From an uncultured Muribaculaceae bacterium (GTDB taxonomy: Bacteria > Bacteroidota > Bacteroidia > Bacteroidales > Muribaculaceae), in the NCBI GenBank assembly GCA_947628305.1, contig CANQZG010000002.1, positions 62,001 through 126,000 on the forward strand: a stretch of DNA of 64,000 nt. Direction: 5' to 3'. Positions 34,403-41,900 of the stretch are shown one piece after another. The notes under the pieces were generated by a model. It ran no database searches. It worked only from the letters and a program-made list of their open reading frames with translations, and had not been told where the DNA came from. Made by a program: the position numbers and the translations under genes. How positions within the stretch are numbered: position 1 is the first letter of the stretch; every line of letters starts with the position of its first letter.

Positions 34403-35314
34403 ATGACAAAGAAATCAAACAAGACTCTGTTCAGCTTTTTTGAAGAATGTATTGTGAGACTATCGGTTATGGGGCGGTCGCGCACAGCCGAGAATTACAA
34501 AGTGACGTTTAATAGTTTCAGGCGTTTTCGCGGAGATGTAGATATGGTAATCAGTTCGTTGAACGCCGGAATGATTGAGAGTTACGCCTGTGAACTCCGG
34601 CAGACGGGGTTGAAACGTAACACGATATCGGCCTATATGCGCGTACTGCGTGCCGTCTATAATCGCGCTGTGGCATCAGGTTATGTCAAGAATCCCGGTA
34701 GGCCGTTCCGCAATGTGTACACAGGGATTGACCGTACTGAAAAACGCGCGATACCGCTTGACGCCATGAAGCGTGTATGGCGTTTTGACCTGTCGTCCAA
34801 TCCCGTGGCGGAGTTTGCAAGGGACATGTTTATGTTGAGTTTTTATCTAAGAGGGATTTCGTTTATTGATATGGCGTTGTTGAGACCGTCTGACCTGCAT
34901 GACGGATTCCTGTGTTATTGTCGTCGCAAGACGGGCCAGTGGCTAAGAATCCAATGGGAATCGCCCATGCAGAGAATCATCGAGCGTTACGGCAATAATG
35001 CCGGGCGGTTCATGCTCCCTATAATACCGCCCGGTACTAAAGGCGGGGATTCGGTGGCTTTGAGGGAAGCCAACAATCGACTCAATTATCATCTGAAGAT
35101 TATCGGTCGGCGGCTGGGGTTGGTAATCCCTCTGACAATGTATGTGGCCCGTCATTCGTGGGCATCTATCGCACGCTCGAAAAATGTTCCTCTTTCAGTC
35201 ATCAGCGAGGGTATGGGGCATGATTCCGAGGCGACCACTATGATTTATCTCGCCTCGCTTGACTCCTCGGCGGTAGACCGCGCCAACGCCATGATGTTAA
35301 GTCTGTTGAAATAG
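34403..35314 (+). CDS. Solitary tyrosine recombinase (phage integrase family)
   Basis: 303 residues. The N-terminal SAM-like DNA-binding domain spans about 10-100 (SFFEECIVRL, NTISAYMRVLRAVYNRAV). Catalytic residues: Arg150 in FYLRGIS, Lys176 in RRKTGQ, Arg250 in YVARHSWAS, His273 in GMGHDSEAT and nucleophile Tyr282. The first His of the HxxR box is Tyr247 here, as in many Bacteroidetes integrases. There are no neighbouring transposon or phage genes and I see no attachment repeats. It may be a domesticated invertase or recombinase rather than part of a live element. It lies 51 bases after the permease gene. Confidence 0.88.
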   Translation: MTKKSNKTLFSFFEECIVRLSVMGRSRTAENYKVTFNSFRRFRGDVDMVISSLNAGMIESYACELRQTGLKRNTISAYMRVLRAVYNRAVASGYVKNPGRPFRNVYTGIDRTEKRAIPLDAMKRVWRFDLSSNPVAEFARDMFMLSFYLRGISFIDMALLRPSDLHDGFLCYCRRKTGQWLRIQWESPMQRIIERYGNNAGRFMLPIIPPGTKGGDSVALREANNRLNYHLKIIGRRLGLVIPLTMYVARHSWASIARSKNVPLSVISEGMGHDSEATTMIYLASLDSSAVDRANAMMLSLLK

Positions 35315-35379
35315 TGCTGTTTACAGGAGGGTACTCCTGGGCGGTTGATAAAGTGTTGCATAATCCTTCTTCGAGGTCA

Positions 35380-35676
35380 TTATGGCTTGATGAACAGCTG
35401 GAACAGCAACGGGAGGAGTAGTGGCATCAACATAATCGAGATTGTAATGACGAGACCTATGTATGCTAATTTGCGGGGACGGCTGAAGAGTCCTGCGAAC
35501 GATAGTATGAATCCTGCCAGGCATAGTATCCCCGATAAAACCATCGTCCACGCACCATCACGCGGGAAAAGTAATGCCACGATTCCTACCGCCAGTGACA
35601 ACAGCGCGGCGATGAACCCCGCGCGGCCTATGTTGTTGGTCTGTTGGGATGACGGTCTGATAATGGGATTGCTCAT
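35380..35676 (-). CDS. Small four-helix-like membrane protein, unknown
   Basis: 98 residues (MSNPIIRPSSQQTNNIGRA start). Three to four hydrophobic segments: FIAALLSLAVGIVALLF, MVLSGILCLAGFILSFAGLF, LAYIGLVITISIMLMPLLLPLLF. The ATG at 35676 is chosen; a longer frame would run through the palindromic repeat at 35719. I do not recognise a family with certainty. A short CAGGAG/CTCCTG hairpin (35324-35339) lies 41 bases beyond its stop. Confidence 0.65.
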   Translation of the reverse strand: MSNPIIRPSSQQTNNIGRAGFIAALLSLAVGIVALLFPRDGAWTMVLSGILCLAGFILSFAGLFSRPRKLAYIGLVITISIMLMPLLLPLLFQLFIKP

Positions 35677-35718
35677 GATGGTTGACAGCTTCTGATAGAA
35701 ACGATGAAAGTGTATTGC

Positions 35719-35821
35719 ATCGACATCGTAGGGACGCGCCAACGTGCGCGTCTGTTTATTGCAAGGTTGATAATCTGTTATATTAAGGACGCGCACGTTG
35801 GCGCGTCCCTACGATGTCGAT
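35719..35821. repeat. Perfect 34-bp inverted pair of the GTAGGGACGCGCC family
   Basis: Arms 35719-35752 and 35788-35821 are perfect reverse complements over 34 bases around a 35-base spacer. Each arm also holds its own small hairpin. It lies between the M23 peptidase and the small membrane protein gene and is the best-preserved copy in the window. Confidence 0.92.
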
Positions 35822-35860
35822 TTACGAGTTTTGCAAAACTCGCGTTTTGATATTGGTCTT

Positions 35861-36709
35861 TTATCGGCGTGAGCGTTTTCTCGATGATTTTTTGCTTGTG
35901 GAGGCGGTTGTGCGTTTCTTGCTTTTGGATTTTGCAAACTTTGTGCTGCGTGATTTCACCTTGGCCGGGCCGTAATGTTGCGATTTCTCGTAACTGTTCT
36001 TGTCGAATGTAAAGACCTCGCGATGGGTGGTCTTGTTTTCGAAATCTATTATCGCTGCGGGGTTGATGGCAAGGCCGAGGTAACGGGTCTCGAAGTGGAG
36101 ATGGGGGCCGGTGCTGCGTCCTGTGTTTCCACCGAGTGCGATAGGCTCGCCGGCCTTGACACGCTGGTTGGGTTTCACAAGGAAGCGTGACAGGTGGCCG
36201 TAGACGGTCTCCATGCCGTTGTCATGGCGTACTACGACGTAGTAACCGTAACCTTTGCCCTCAAACTTGGTGAGACGCACTTTGCCCGAGAATGCCGAAC
36301 GGACGGTATCGCCCACCGATAGGCTCATGTCAACACCACGGTGCATACGCCCGAAACGTGGTCGCCAACCGTAGGGCGAAGTGACGCGTCCAGGGACGGG
36401 CATCACGAAATCCTCTACATTTATCTCTTTCTGTGCGGGAATCGAGACCGAATTACCGTAAGGATTGACGCTTTGGCTTTCCCAATGGCTTCCGAATACG
36501 TCTATATTTTCAAGCGCCTCGCGCTTCTTAACATCTTCAAGTACTTTCTGAGAAGGGGCGGAGAGGGGTTTCTGATTGGCGATTAATTCGCGGTGTTGAT
36601 TGGTGTGGGTGGCGGGAAGACGGTAAGGGGTCTGTGCCTGTGAGGAGGTTGTGGCGGTAAAACTTAAGACTGCTGCTAATATTACTGCTCTGCTTTTGGA
36701 AATAAACAT
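35861..36709 (-). CDS. M23 (LytM-type) metallopeptidase, exported
   Basis: 282 residues with a signal peptide ending near SSQAQ. The LytM domain occupies about residues 100-225: GRVTSPYGWRPRFGRMHRGVDMS (zinc His and Asp), VVVRHDNGMETVYGHLSRF, and GPHLHFE. The C-terminal 60 residues are very basic (K/S/R-rich), possibly binding nucleic acid or the wall. Cuts peptide crosslinks in peptidoglycan or activates amidases. The ndk gene ends 57 bases upstream. Confidence 0.9.
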   Translation of the reverse strand: MFISKSRAVILAAVLSFTATTSSQAQTPYRLPATHTNQHRELIANQKPLSAPSQKVLEDVKKREALENIDVFGSHWESQSVNPYGNSVSIPAQKEINVEDFVMPVPGRVTSPYGWRPRFGRMHRGVDMSLSVGDTVRSAFSGKVRLTKFEGKGYGYYVVVRHDNGMETVYGHLSRFLVKPNQRVKAGEPIALGGNTGRSTGPHLHFETRYLGLAINPAAIIDFENKTTHREVFTFDKNSYEKSQHYGPAKVKSRSTKFAKSKSKKRTTASTSKKSSRKRSRR

Positions 36710-36766
36710 TTTGTTTTCTTGGTTTTATCTTGTTGGAGAGTTGAAAAAATCGGTTTTGTCGGGAGA

Positions 36767-37231
36767 TTATCCTAATTCTGATGCCGCGTTGAGGAACGGG
36801 GTCAGGAACGGGGTGTAATCAAAAATCTCGTCATCCTTGAAGAATCGGTGTGTCTCGGCCTCGGCGTCTTCGACCGATGAGGATGCGTGGATTATGTTTT
36901 CTTGGTTACTCATGGAGAAATCACCGCGTATTGTCCCGGGCGCGGCCTGACGGCCGTTGGTTGCCCCTGTCATCAGTCTCACGACATTGATTGCATCCAC
37001 TCCTCGCAGCAACATGACTATCACAGGGGAGGCAGTCATAGAGTTGAGGATTGAGGGGAAGAACGGTTTGTCAACGAGATGGGCGTAATGCTCGCGCAGG
37101 ATTTTCTCATCGAGCTGCATCATCTTAATCCCGGCGATGACAAGTCCTTTCTGTTGGAAACGGGCGATTATATGCCCTACAAGGCCGCGTTGCATTGCCG
37201 ATGGTTTGAAGATGATTAGTGTTTGCTCCAT
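36767..37231 (-). CDS. ndk: Nucleoside diphosphate kinase
   Basis: 154 residues; transfers phosphate from ATP to NDPs. Catalytic His115 in NIIHASSSVEDAEAE; FKPSAMQRGLVG and the ATNGRQAAPGTIRGDF loop are as in other Ndk. A -7-like TACATTTG (37278-37271, reverse strand) lies 40 bases upstream without an evident -33 element. It is 57 bases upstream of the M23 gene. Confidence 0.95.
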   Translation of the reverse strand: MEQTLIIFKPSAMQRGLVGHIIARFQQKGLVIAGIKMMQLDEKILREHYAHLVDKPFFPSILNSMTASPVIVMLLRGVDAINVVRLMTGATNGRQAAPGTIRGDFSMSNQENIIHASSSVEDAEAETHRFFKDDEIFDYTPFLTPFLNAASELG

Positions 37232-37531
37232 TGGTTTTAAGATTTGTTTAGAATTTTATCTCCGATGTTTCAAATGTAGGGATTTTCAGCGGGTTTTAAA
37301 AATTATAGCTTTCCAAAAATCGTGAAAAGTGTGAAAATGAGATTTAACCTAAACTATAAATCCTTGAAAATCAATACTCATTGTGTTAATGTGAAAAATG
37401 GCTAAAAAAGATTGAGGTATCTATATCGAGAAATCTAATGTTAAAATATTGTTAATTATTGTATTTTTAAATGGTGATACTTTAACGATTAAGGGCTCTA
37501 AGGACACTAAGGACTTTGAAGCCGCTCTGTT
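37232..37531. other. 300-base AT-rich gap between recG and ndk
   Basis: Contains the ndk leader and the TACATTTG -7-like box at 37271-37278, then AT-rich sequence. Runs of T and A dominate after 37380, and the stretch between about 37320 and 37500 shows no repeat, hairpin or gene I can support. Confidence 0.6.
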
Positions 37532-39622
37532 TTAACTGATGCGGCTCCAGTCGATTGTCTTATCGTTGAGATAGCCGAGTTGTTGCAGAGCCATGCGATT
37601 AGCTGGGGAAGATAGTGTGGGGTCCTCATCAAGGAGACGGCAGGCTGCGTCACGGGACAGCTGTATCATCTGCCCGTCGATGGCGAGATTGGCTATTTTC
37701 AGGTCAAAAGGTATGCCGCTCTGTAAAGTGCCTTCGATGTCGCCGGGTCCGCGTGTCTTCAGGTCGGCCTCAGCGACGACGAAGCCGTCATTGGTTGATG
37801 TCATCAATTCAAGACGCTCGCGTGTCGGTTTGGCAATCTTTCGTTTTGTCATCAGGATGCAATAGCTTTGGTCGGCGCCACGTCCCACGCGTCCGCGCAG
37901 CTGATGTAGCTGGGACAGGCCGAACCGCTCGGCGTTCTCGATGAGCATCGTTGTCGCGTTTGGGACGTTAACCCCCACCTCAATCACAGTGGTGGCGACA
38001 AGTATGCGCGCTTCGCCTGACGCAAATATACTCATCTGGTAATCTTTTTCGGCCGGTTTCATCTTCCCGTGGACGTATGCCACGCGGTAATCCCGGAATG
38101 TCTCGGAGATTGTCTCGTATCCCTCTTCGAGACACTTTAGGTCGAGTTTTTCGTTCTCCTCGATTAAAGGGTAGACGATATAGACCTGCCGTCCTTGTCG
38201 CAATTGGCGTCCGATGGCTTGATACACGCTGAAACGTTGCTCGTCATATCTCAAGAGCGTCACGACCGGTTTACGACCGGGCGGAAGTTCATCGATGACC
38301 GACACGTCCAAGTCGCCGTAGACAGTCATCGCGAGGGTGCGGGGAATCGGTGTGGCGGTCATTACGAGTACATGCGGGGCGATGTTGTTCTTGCCCCATA
38401 GCCTTGCACGTTGCGCTACGCCGAAACGGTGTTGCTCGTCAATGACCGCGAATCCGAGGTTCTTGAACTTGACGTTGTCCTCGATGACGGCGTGTGTCCC
38501 GACGAGTATGTGCAGCGAGCCGTCAAGGAGCTGCCTGTGGATTTCATCGCGTTGTTTCTTGCGGGTCGAGCCTGTCAGAAGTTTGACGTTGATGCCGACA
38601 GGGGCCACCATTGACGATATTGTGTCGAAATGTTGCGTGGCGAGAATCTCGGTCGGTGCCATTAGGCACGCCTGGCAGCCGTTGTCGAGGGCTATGAGCA
38701 TGGTAAGCAACGCCACAAGTGTCTTACCGCTGCCGACATCGCCTTGAAGCAGGCGGTTCATCTGTCGTCCTGTGGCCATGTCGGCGCGTATCTCCTTGAT
38801 GACGCGTTTCTGTGCCCCGGTCAGTTCAAATGGCATGCACTGGGTGTAGAATGAGTTGAAATACTGTCCGATGCGTAGGAACCGAAATCCGTTTGACGCC
38901 GATTTTTGTCCGCGGGCGTAACGTTGTATATTGAGTTGGAGATAGAACAGTTCTTCAAATTTCAGACGCTCCCGTGCCCGTTGTAGTTCATGATTGTTGC
39001 TTGGATTGTGGATGGTCGCAATTGCCTCGCCTATATTCATCAGTCGGTATCGTGTCACAATGTCGGCGGGCAGTGTCTCGCTGACAATCCCCAATGTCGA
39101 GATTACCTGTTGCTGTAGTGAGAATATCGAGCGTGAGGTGAAACCTCGGGTGCGTAGTTTCTCTGTGAGGGGGTATACTCCTCGCAGGCCCTCGCTTGCG
39201 GAGGCTGTGCCTTCAGGGTCGATTTCGGGATGGGTCATCGACCATCGTCCGTTGAACATGGTCGGTTTCCCGAATACGATGTAGGAGTTTCCGGGGAGGA
39301 ACGCATCGCGCATCTGTTTGATTCGGTTGAACCAGACGATTTCCATCAGTCCGCTTCCATCGGAGAACAGCCCGATGAGACGTGTCTTCGCTCCGTCACC
39401 CTGTACCGAAAAAGTCACAAACTGTCCCTTTACCAATACAGTCGGCATCTCCCCTGTGAAATCGGCGATGCGGTAGGTGCGTGAGCGGTCAATGTAGTGG
39501 GTCGGGAAATGGTACAGCAGGTCATGATAGGTCTTTATGCCGAGTTCCTTTAAGAGCAGTTCGGCACGTTTAGGCCCCACACCCTTCAAATACATTATGT
39601 CCTTGAATCGCAGACGGTTCAT
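37532..39622 (-). CDS. recG: ATP-dependent DNA helicase RecG
   Basis: 696 residues. Reverses stalled replication forks and branch-migrates Holliday junctions. Wedge (OB) domain about residues 60-160 (GPKRAELLLKELGIKTYHDLLYHFPTHY before it), then helicase motifs: I GDVGSGKTLVAL, II DEQHRFGV, III TATPIPRTLAM, V VATTVIEVGVNVPNAT, VI QLHQLRGRVGRG. Full-length for the family. Its start overlaps the ispD stop by 4 bases; LysE, CBM9-like and ispD genes precede it. Confidence 0.95.
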   Translation of the reverse strand: MNRLRFKDIMYLKGVGPKRAELLLKELGIKTYHDLLYHFPTHYIDRSRTYRIADFTGEMPTVLVKGQFVTFSVQGDGAKTRLIGLFSDGSGLMEIVWFNRIKQMRDAFLPGNSYIVFGKPTMFNGRWSMTHPEIDPEGTASASEGLRGVYPLTEKLRTRGFTSRSIFSLQQQVISTLGIVSETLPADIVTRYRLMNIGEAIATIHNPSNNHELQRARERLKFEELFYLQLNIQRYARGQKSASNGFRFLRIGQYFNSFYTQCMPFELTGAQKRVIKEIRADMATGRQMNRLLQGDVGSGKTLVALLTMLIALDNGCQACLMAPTEILATQHFDTISSMVAPVGINVKLLTGSTRKKQRDEIHRQLLDGSLHILVGTHAVIEDNVKFKNLGFAVIDEQHRFGVAQRARLWGKNNIAPHVLVMTATPIPRTLAMTVYGDLDVSVIDELPPGRKPVVTLLRYDEQRFSVYQAIGRQLRQGRQVYIVYPLIEENEKLDLKCLEEGYETISETFRDYRVAYVHGKMKPAEKDYQMSIFASGEARILVATTVIEVGVNVPNATTMLIENAERFGLSQLHQLRGRVGRGADQSYCILMTKRKIAKPTRERLELMTSTNDGFVVAEADLKTRGPGDIEGTLQSGIPFDLKIANLAIDGQMIQLSRDAACRLLDEDPTLSSPANRMALQQLGYLNDKTIDWSRIS

Positions 39623-40308
39623 TGACGAGATAAGAATAGGTCGGCGATGGCGATGTCTCCGGGATATGTGACCTTTATGTTGGTTGTCTCACCATCCACA
39701 AGGACGAGGTTATCCATTCCTGCGGCTTCAATTACTGATGCGTCATCGGTGAATGTTTCCCGGTACGGTAGAGAGTAGGCGGCTTTCAATTTGGAGGCGT
39801 TAAACCCTTGCGGGGTCTGGACGGCGCGGTACTCGGTGCGCTTGACAGCCGATGAATGACCGTCGGCGTTGACATGTCGCAGCGAATCGGTGACAGCTAC
39901 GGCTGGTATCGCTCCGTCAGCCCCCTGCCTGACCGTCTCGATGACGGCATTTATTATACGGGGGGTGACGATGGGTCGTGCCCCGTCATGTACGGTGATG
40001 ATTTCGGCGTTGTTGGGTATGATATCAATCGCGGCCTTGACGCTGTGCCATCGTGTCGCGCCACCGGTGACAATCGAGGGTGAGGCATAATGGTGGGCGT
40101 GGCACATCTGTAGCCACGGCTCAATCATCTCATGGCTTAAGACCAGTATCACCTCCCCAGTGTGGCTTGAACGTATGTTGTCTATAGTCGTCATGAGCAC
40201 CGGGCGTCCGTCGGCAAGGGGACAAAATTGTTTGGGGAGTTCACCGCCGAAACGAGAGCCGCTCCCGGCCGCCACTATCACATGATATATGCCCGTGTGA
40301 GTTCTCAT
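39619..40308 (-). CDS. ispD: 2-C-methyl-D-erythritol 4-phosphate cytidylyltransferase
   Basis: 229 residues; third step of the MEP isoprenoid pathway (CTP plus MEP). Motifs: VAAGSGSRFGGELPKQF at the N-terminus, TVHDGARPIVTPRII, KRTEYRAVQTPQGF and FTDDASVIEAAG. It overlaps recG by 4 bases and the CBM9-like gene by 1 base. Confidence 0.95.
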   Translation of the reverse strand: MRTHTGIYHVIVAAGSGSRFGGELPKQFCPLADGRPVLMTTIDNIRSSHTGEVILVLSHEMIEPWLQMCHAHHYASPSIVTGGATRWHSVKAAIDIIPNNAEIITVHDGARPIVTPRIINAVIETVRQGADGAIPAVAVTDSLRHVNADGHSSAVKRTEYRAVQTPQGFNASKLKAAYSLPYRETFTDDASVIEAAGMDNLVLVDGETTNIKVTYPGDIAIADLFLSRQ

Positions 40309-40952
40309 CAGAGCAAGGTTATGTCACCGAAAAATTCAGGGCGGTGGAAATCGGGACGTGGTGAGTCAATCGGTGCCCAGCTAAGGAAATGAGGCTGGGA
40401 TGTCCCGGAGGCGCATTTATAAAAATTGGCCTTCATTTCGATTGGCCGGCCTTCATATCTTACACCGATTAGGTCCAGGGGAATCGCGGCAAGTAGATTC
40501 CATGTGAACAATCCTTCAAGTTCCTGGAACGGTCGGTTGCCACAGGAGGCGAAACGGACGATGCGTTTAAGTTCATCGGACGTCAGGCGTGTTGGTTTAT
40601 CCCTCTCTGTACGGTGTGATGCCGACAGAGTCCCGATGCAATTGAACTCGAAGTTCCAGTAATGGCCGTCACACCCCGGTGACACAAAGAATTCAACGCA
40701 TGAATCTTCGTGAACAGGGGAGTTGTCCTCCTCGTTGACAGCACGGAGGTAGTTGCATCTGACAAAGAAATCGATGAACAGGTATTCCCCGTTGTGCCCG
40801 GTGGAGAATGTTGTCAGCGGGTGATACGGGAACTCGGTCGCCCAGTTGAGCGATTCCACTGTACGACGCGTGCCTTCGCTTTCAAGGATATTGATTGCCT
40901 GGCAGGGATGTGCCGCGTCAAGTCCGGCGATATAGGGGATTTCAAGATTCAT
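40308..40952 (-). CDS. CBM9-like domain protein, cytoplasmic form
   Basis: 214 residues without signal peptide. Beta-sandwich pattern of the carbohydrate-binding family 9-like group (PF16011-like): YLFIDFFVRCNYLRAVNEEDNSPVHEDSCVEFFVSP (in parts), WNFEFNCIGTLSASHR, FTWNLLAAIPLDLIG, IEMKANFYKCASGTSQPHFLSWAPI. Ligand unknown; being cytoplasmic it may not bind surface glycans. In the operon LysE, this gene, ispD, recG. Confidence 0.78.
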   Translation of the reverse strand: MNLEIPYIAGLDAAHPCQAINILESEGTRRTVESLNWATEFPYHPLTTFSTGHNGEYLFIDFFVRCNYLRAVNEEDNSPVHEDSCVEFFVSPGCDGHYWNFEFNCIGTLSASHRTERDKPTRLTSDELKRIVRFASCGNRPFQELEGLFTWNLLAAIPLDLIGVRYEGRPIEMKANFYKCASGTSQPHFLSWAPIDSPRPDFHRPEFFGDITLL

Positions 40953-40963
40953 AGGGGTGTCTT

Positions 40964-41608
40964 CTATTGGTTGAAATGTTCATAGATTCCGGCGGCGATT
41001 CCGTAGACGGCTATCAGCATCAGAATCACGGCGAGAATGCGGTTTATGAGCCACAGCGAGCGGACATTGAAGTGGTTGCGCACCTTATTGACAAAATATG
41101 TGATGAGGAACCACCATAATACAGCTCCGGCGAATATACTGATATATCCTACCACATAATGATAGGCCATGAACTCCGGGACAAGGAAATTGAACCGGGC
41201 AAAAAGTGTCAGGATGAAGAATACAATCAATGGATTGGAAAATGTCAGCAGGAATCCTGTGGCGAAATCACGCCAGTAGGTGTTGGCCTGGATGACCGGT
41301 GGCTTGAGTGAGCGTGCGGGGTTGGAACGGTAGAGATAGATGGCGTATGCGATAAAGATGACACTGCCAAGGATTTGGAGCATTATATGATTCCGCTCTA
41401 TGACATCGGTGACGAATGACAGACTCAACCCCGTCAACAGTGAATAGAACAGGTCGGACAAGGCTGCGCCGAGACCTGTGAAGAATGCCGGCCACCTGCC
41501 CTTGTTAAGAGTGCGCTGGATGCACAGCATCCCTATCGGCCCCATGGGGGCTGATACAAGAATGCCAATAAGCAAGCCACGGTATAATATTACCGGCAAT
41601 AATTCCAT
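40964..41608 (-). CDS. LysE/RhtB-family exporter
   Basis: 214 residues with five to six transmembrane segments: GLLIGILVSAPMGPIGMLCIQ (the family's N-terminal signature), AFFTGLGAALSDLFYSLLTGLSL, ATGFLLTFSNPLIVFFILTLFARF and onward. Exports amino acids or related small solutes; substrate unknown. First gene of its operon, with a strong near-leaderless promoter at 41616-41648. Confidence 0.88.
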   Translation of the reverse strand: MELLPVILYRGLLIGILVSAPMGPIGMLCIQRTLNKGRWPAFFTGLGAALSDLFYSLLTGLSLSFVTDVIERNHIMLQILGSVIFIAYAIYLYRSNPARSLKPPVIQANTYWRDFATGFLLTFSNPLIVFFILTLFARFNFLVPEFMAYHYVVGYISIFAGAVLWWFLITYFVNKVRNHFNVRSLWLINRILAVILMLIAVYGIAAGIYEHFNQ

Positions 41609-41615
41609 TGGAACG

Positions 41616-41648
41616 CAAATTTACAAATTATCGCATGAACAATGCAAA
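41616..41648 (-). promoter_or_regulatory. Promoter of the LysE-CBM9-ispD-recG operon
   Basis: Reverse strand TTTG (41648-41645), 21 bases, TAAATTTG (41623-41616), seven bases before the ATG at 41608. Confidence 0.75.
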
Positions 41649-41659
41649 TAACGCTGTGT

Positions 41660-41667
41660 TAAATTTG
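41660..41667 (+). promoter_or_regulatory. -7 box for the small membrane protein
   Basis: TAAATTTG, 25 bases upstream of the ATG at 41693; divergent with the LysE promoter. Confidence 0.5.
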
Positions 41668-41692
41668 AAAAGACAGGCGACAAATAAACGGC

Positions 41693-41896
41693 ATGATGAT
41701 TGAATCACTTGTGTTGATAACAGCGGGATTTGTATGCGTGATAGTGAATAGATTTGTACGCATATATTTTAAGGTCAGGGCGCGTAAGCATCCCGGCGCA
41801 GACTGGCGTGACATGTCACGTCGTGTGACATTGCCCCTCTCGGTCCTGGGGATGACGCTGTCGGTTGTGGGTGTTATCGTGCTTTTGTTGACCTGA
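41693..41896 (+). CDS. 67-residue two-helix membrane protein, unknown
   Basis: Two hydrophobic helices (LVLITAGFVCVIVNRFV and VLGMTLSVVGVIVLLLT) joined by a basic loop. No family recognised. It lies between the divergent LysE promoter and the convergent rodA stop (4-base gap). It is probably real because the frame fills the gap and a -7 box precedes it. Confidence 0.6.
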   Translation: MMIESLVLITAGFVCVIVNRFVRIYFKVRARKHPGADWRDMSRRVTLPLSVLGMTLSVVGVIVLLLT

Positions 41897-41900
41897 TAAG

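Noticed and set aside
34352..35379. Integrated mobile element around the recombinase
   Set aside because: No cargo, transfer or phage genes and no attachment repeats are visible; the neighbours are housekeeping genes.
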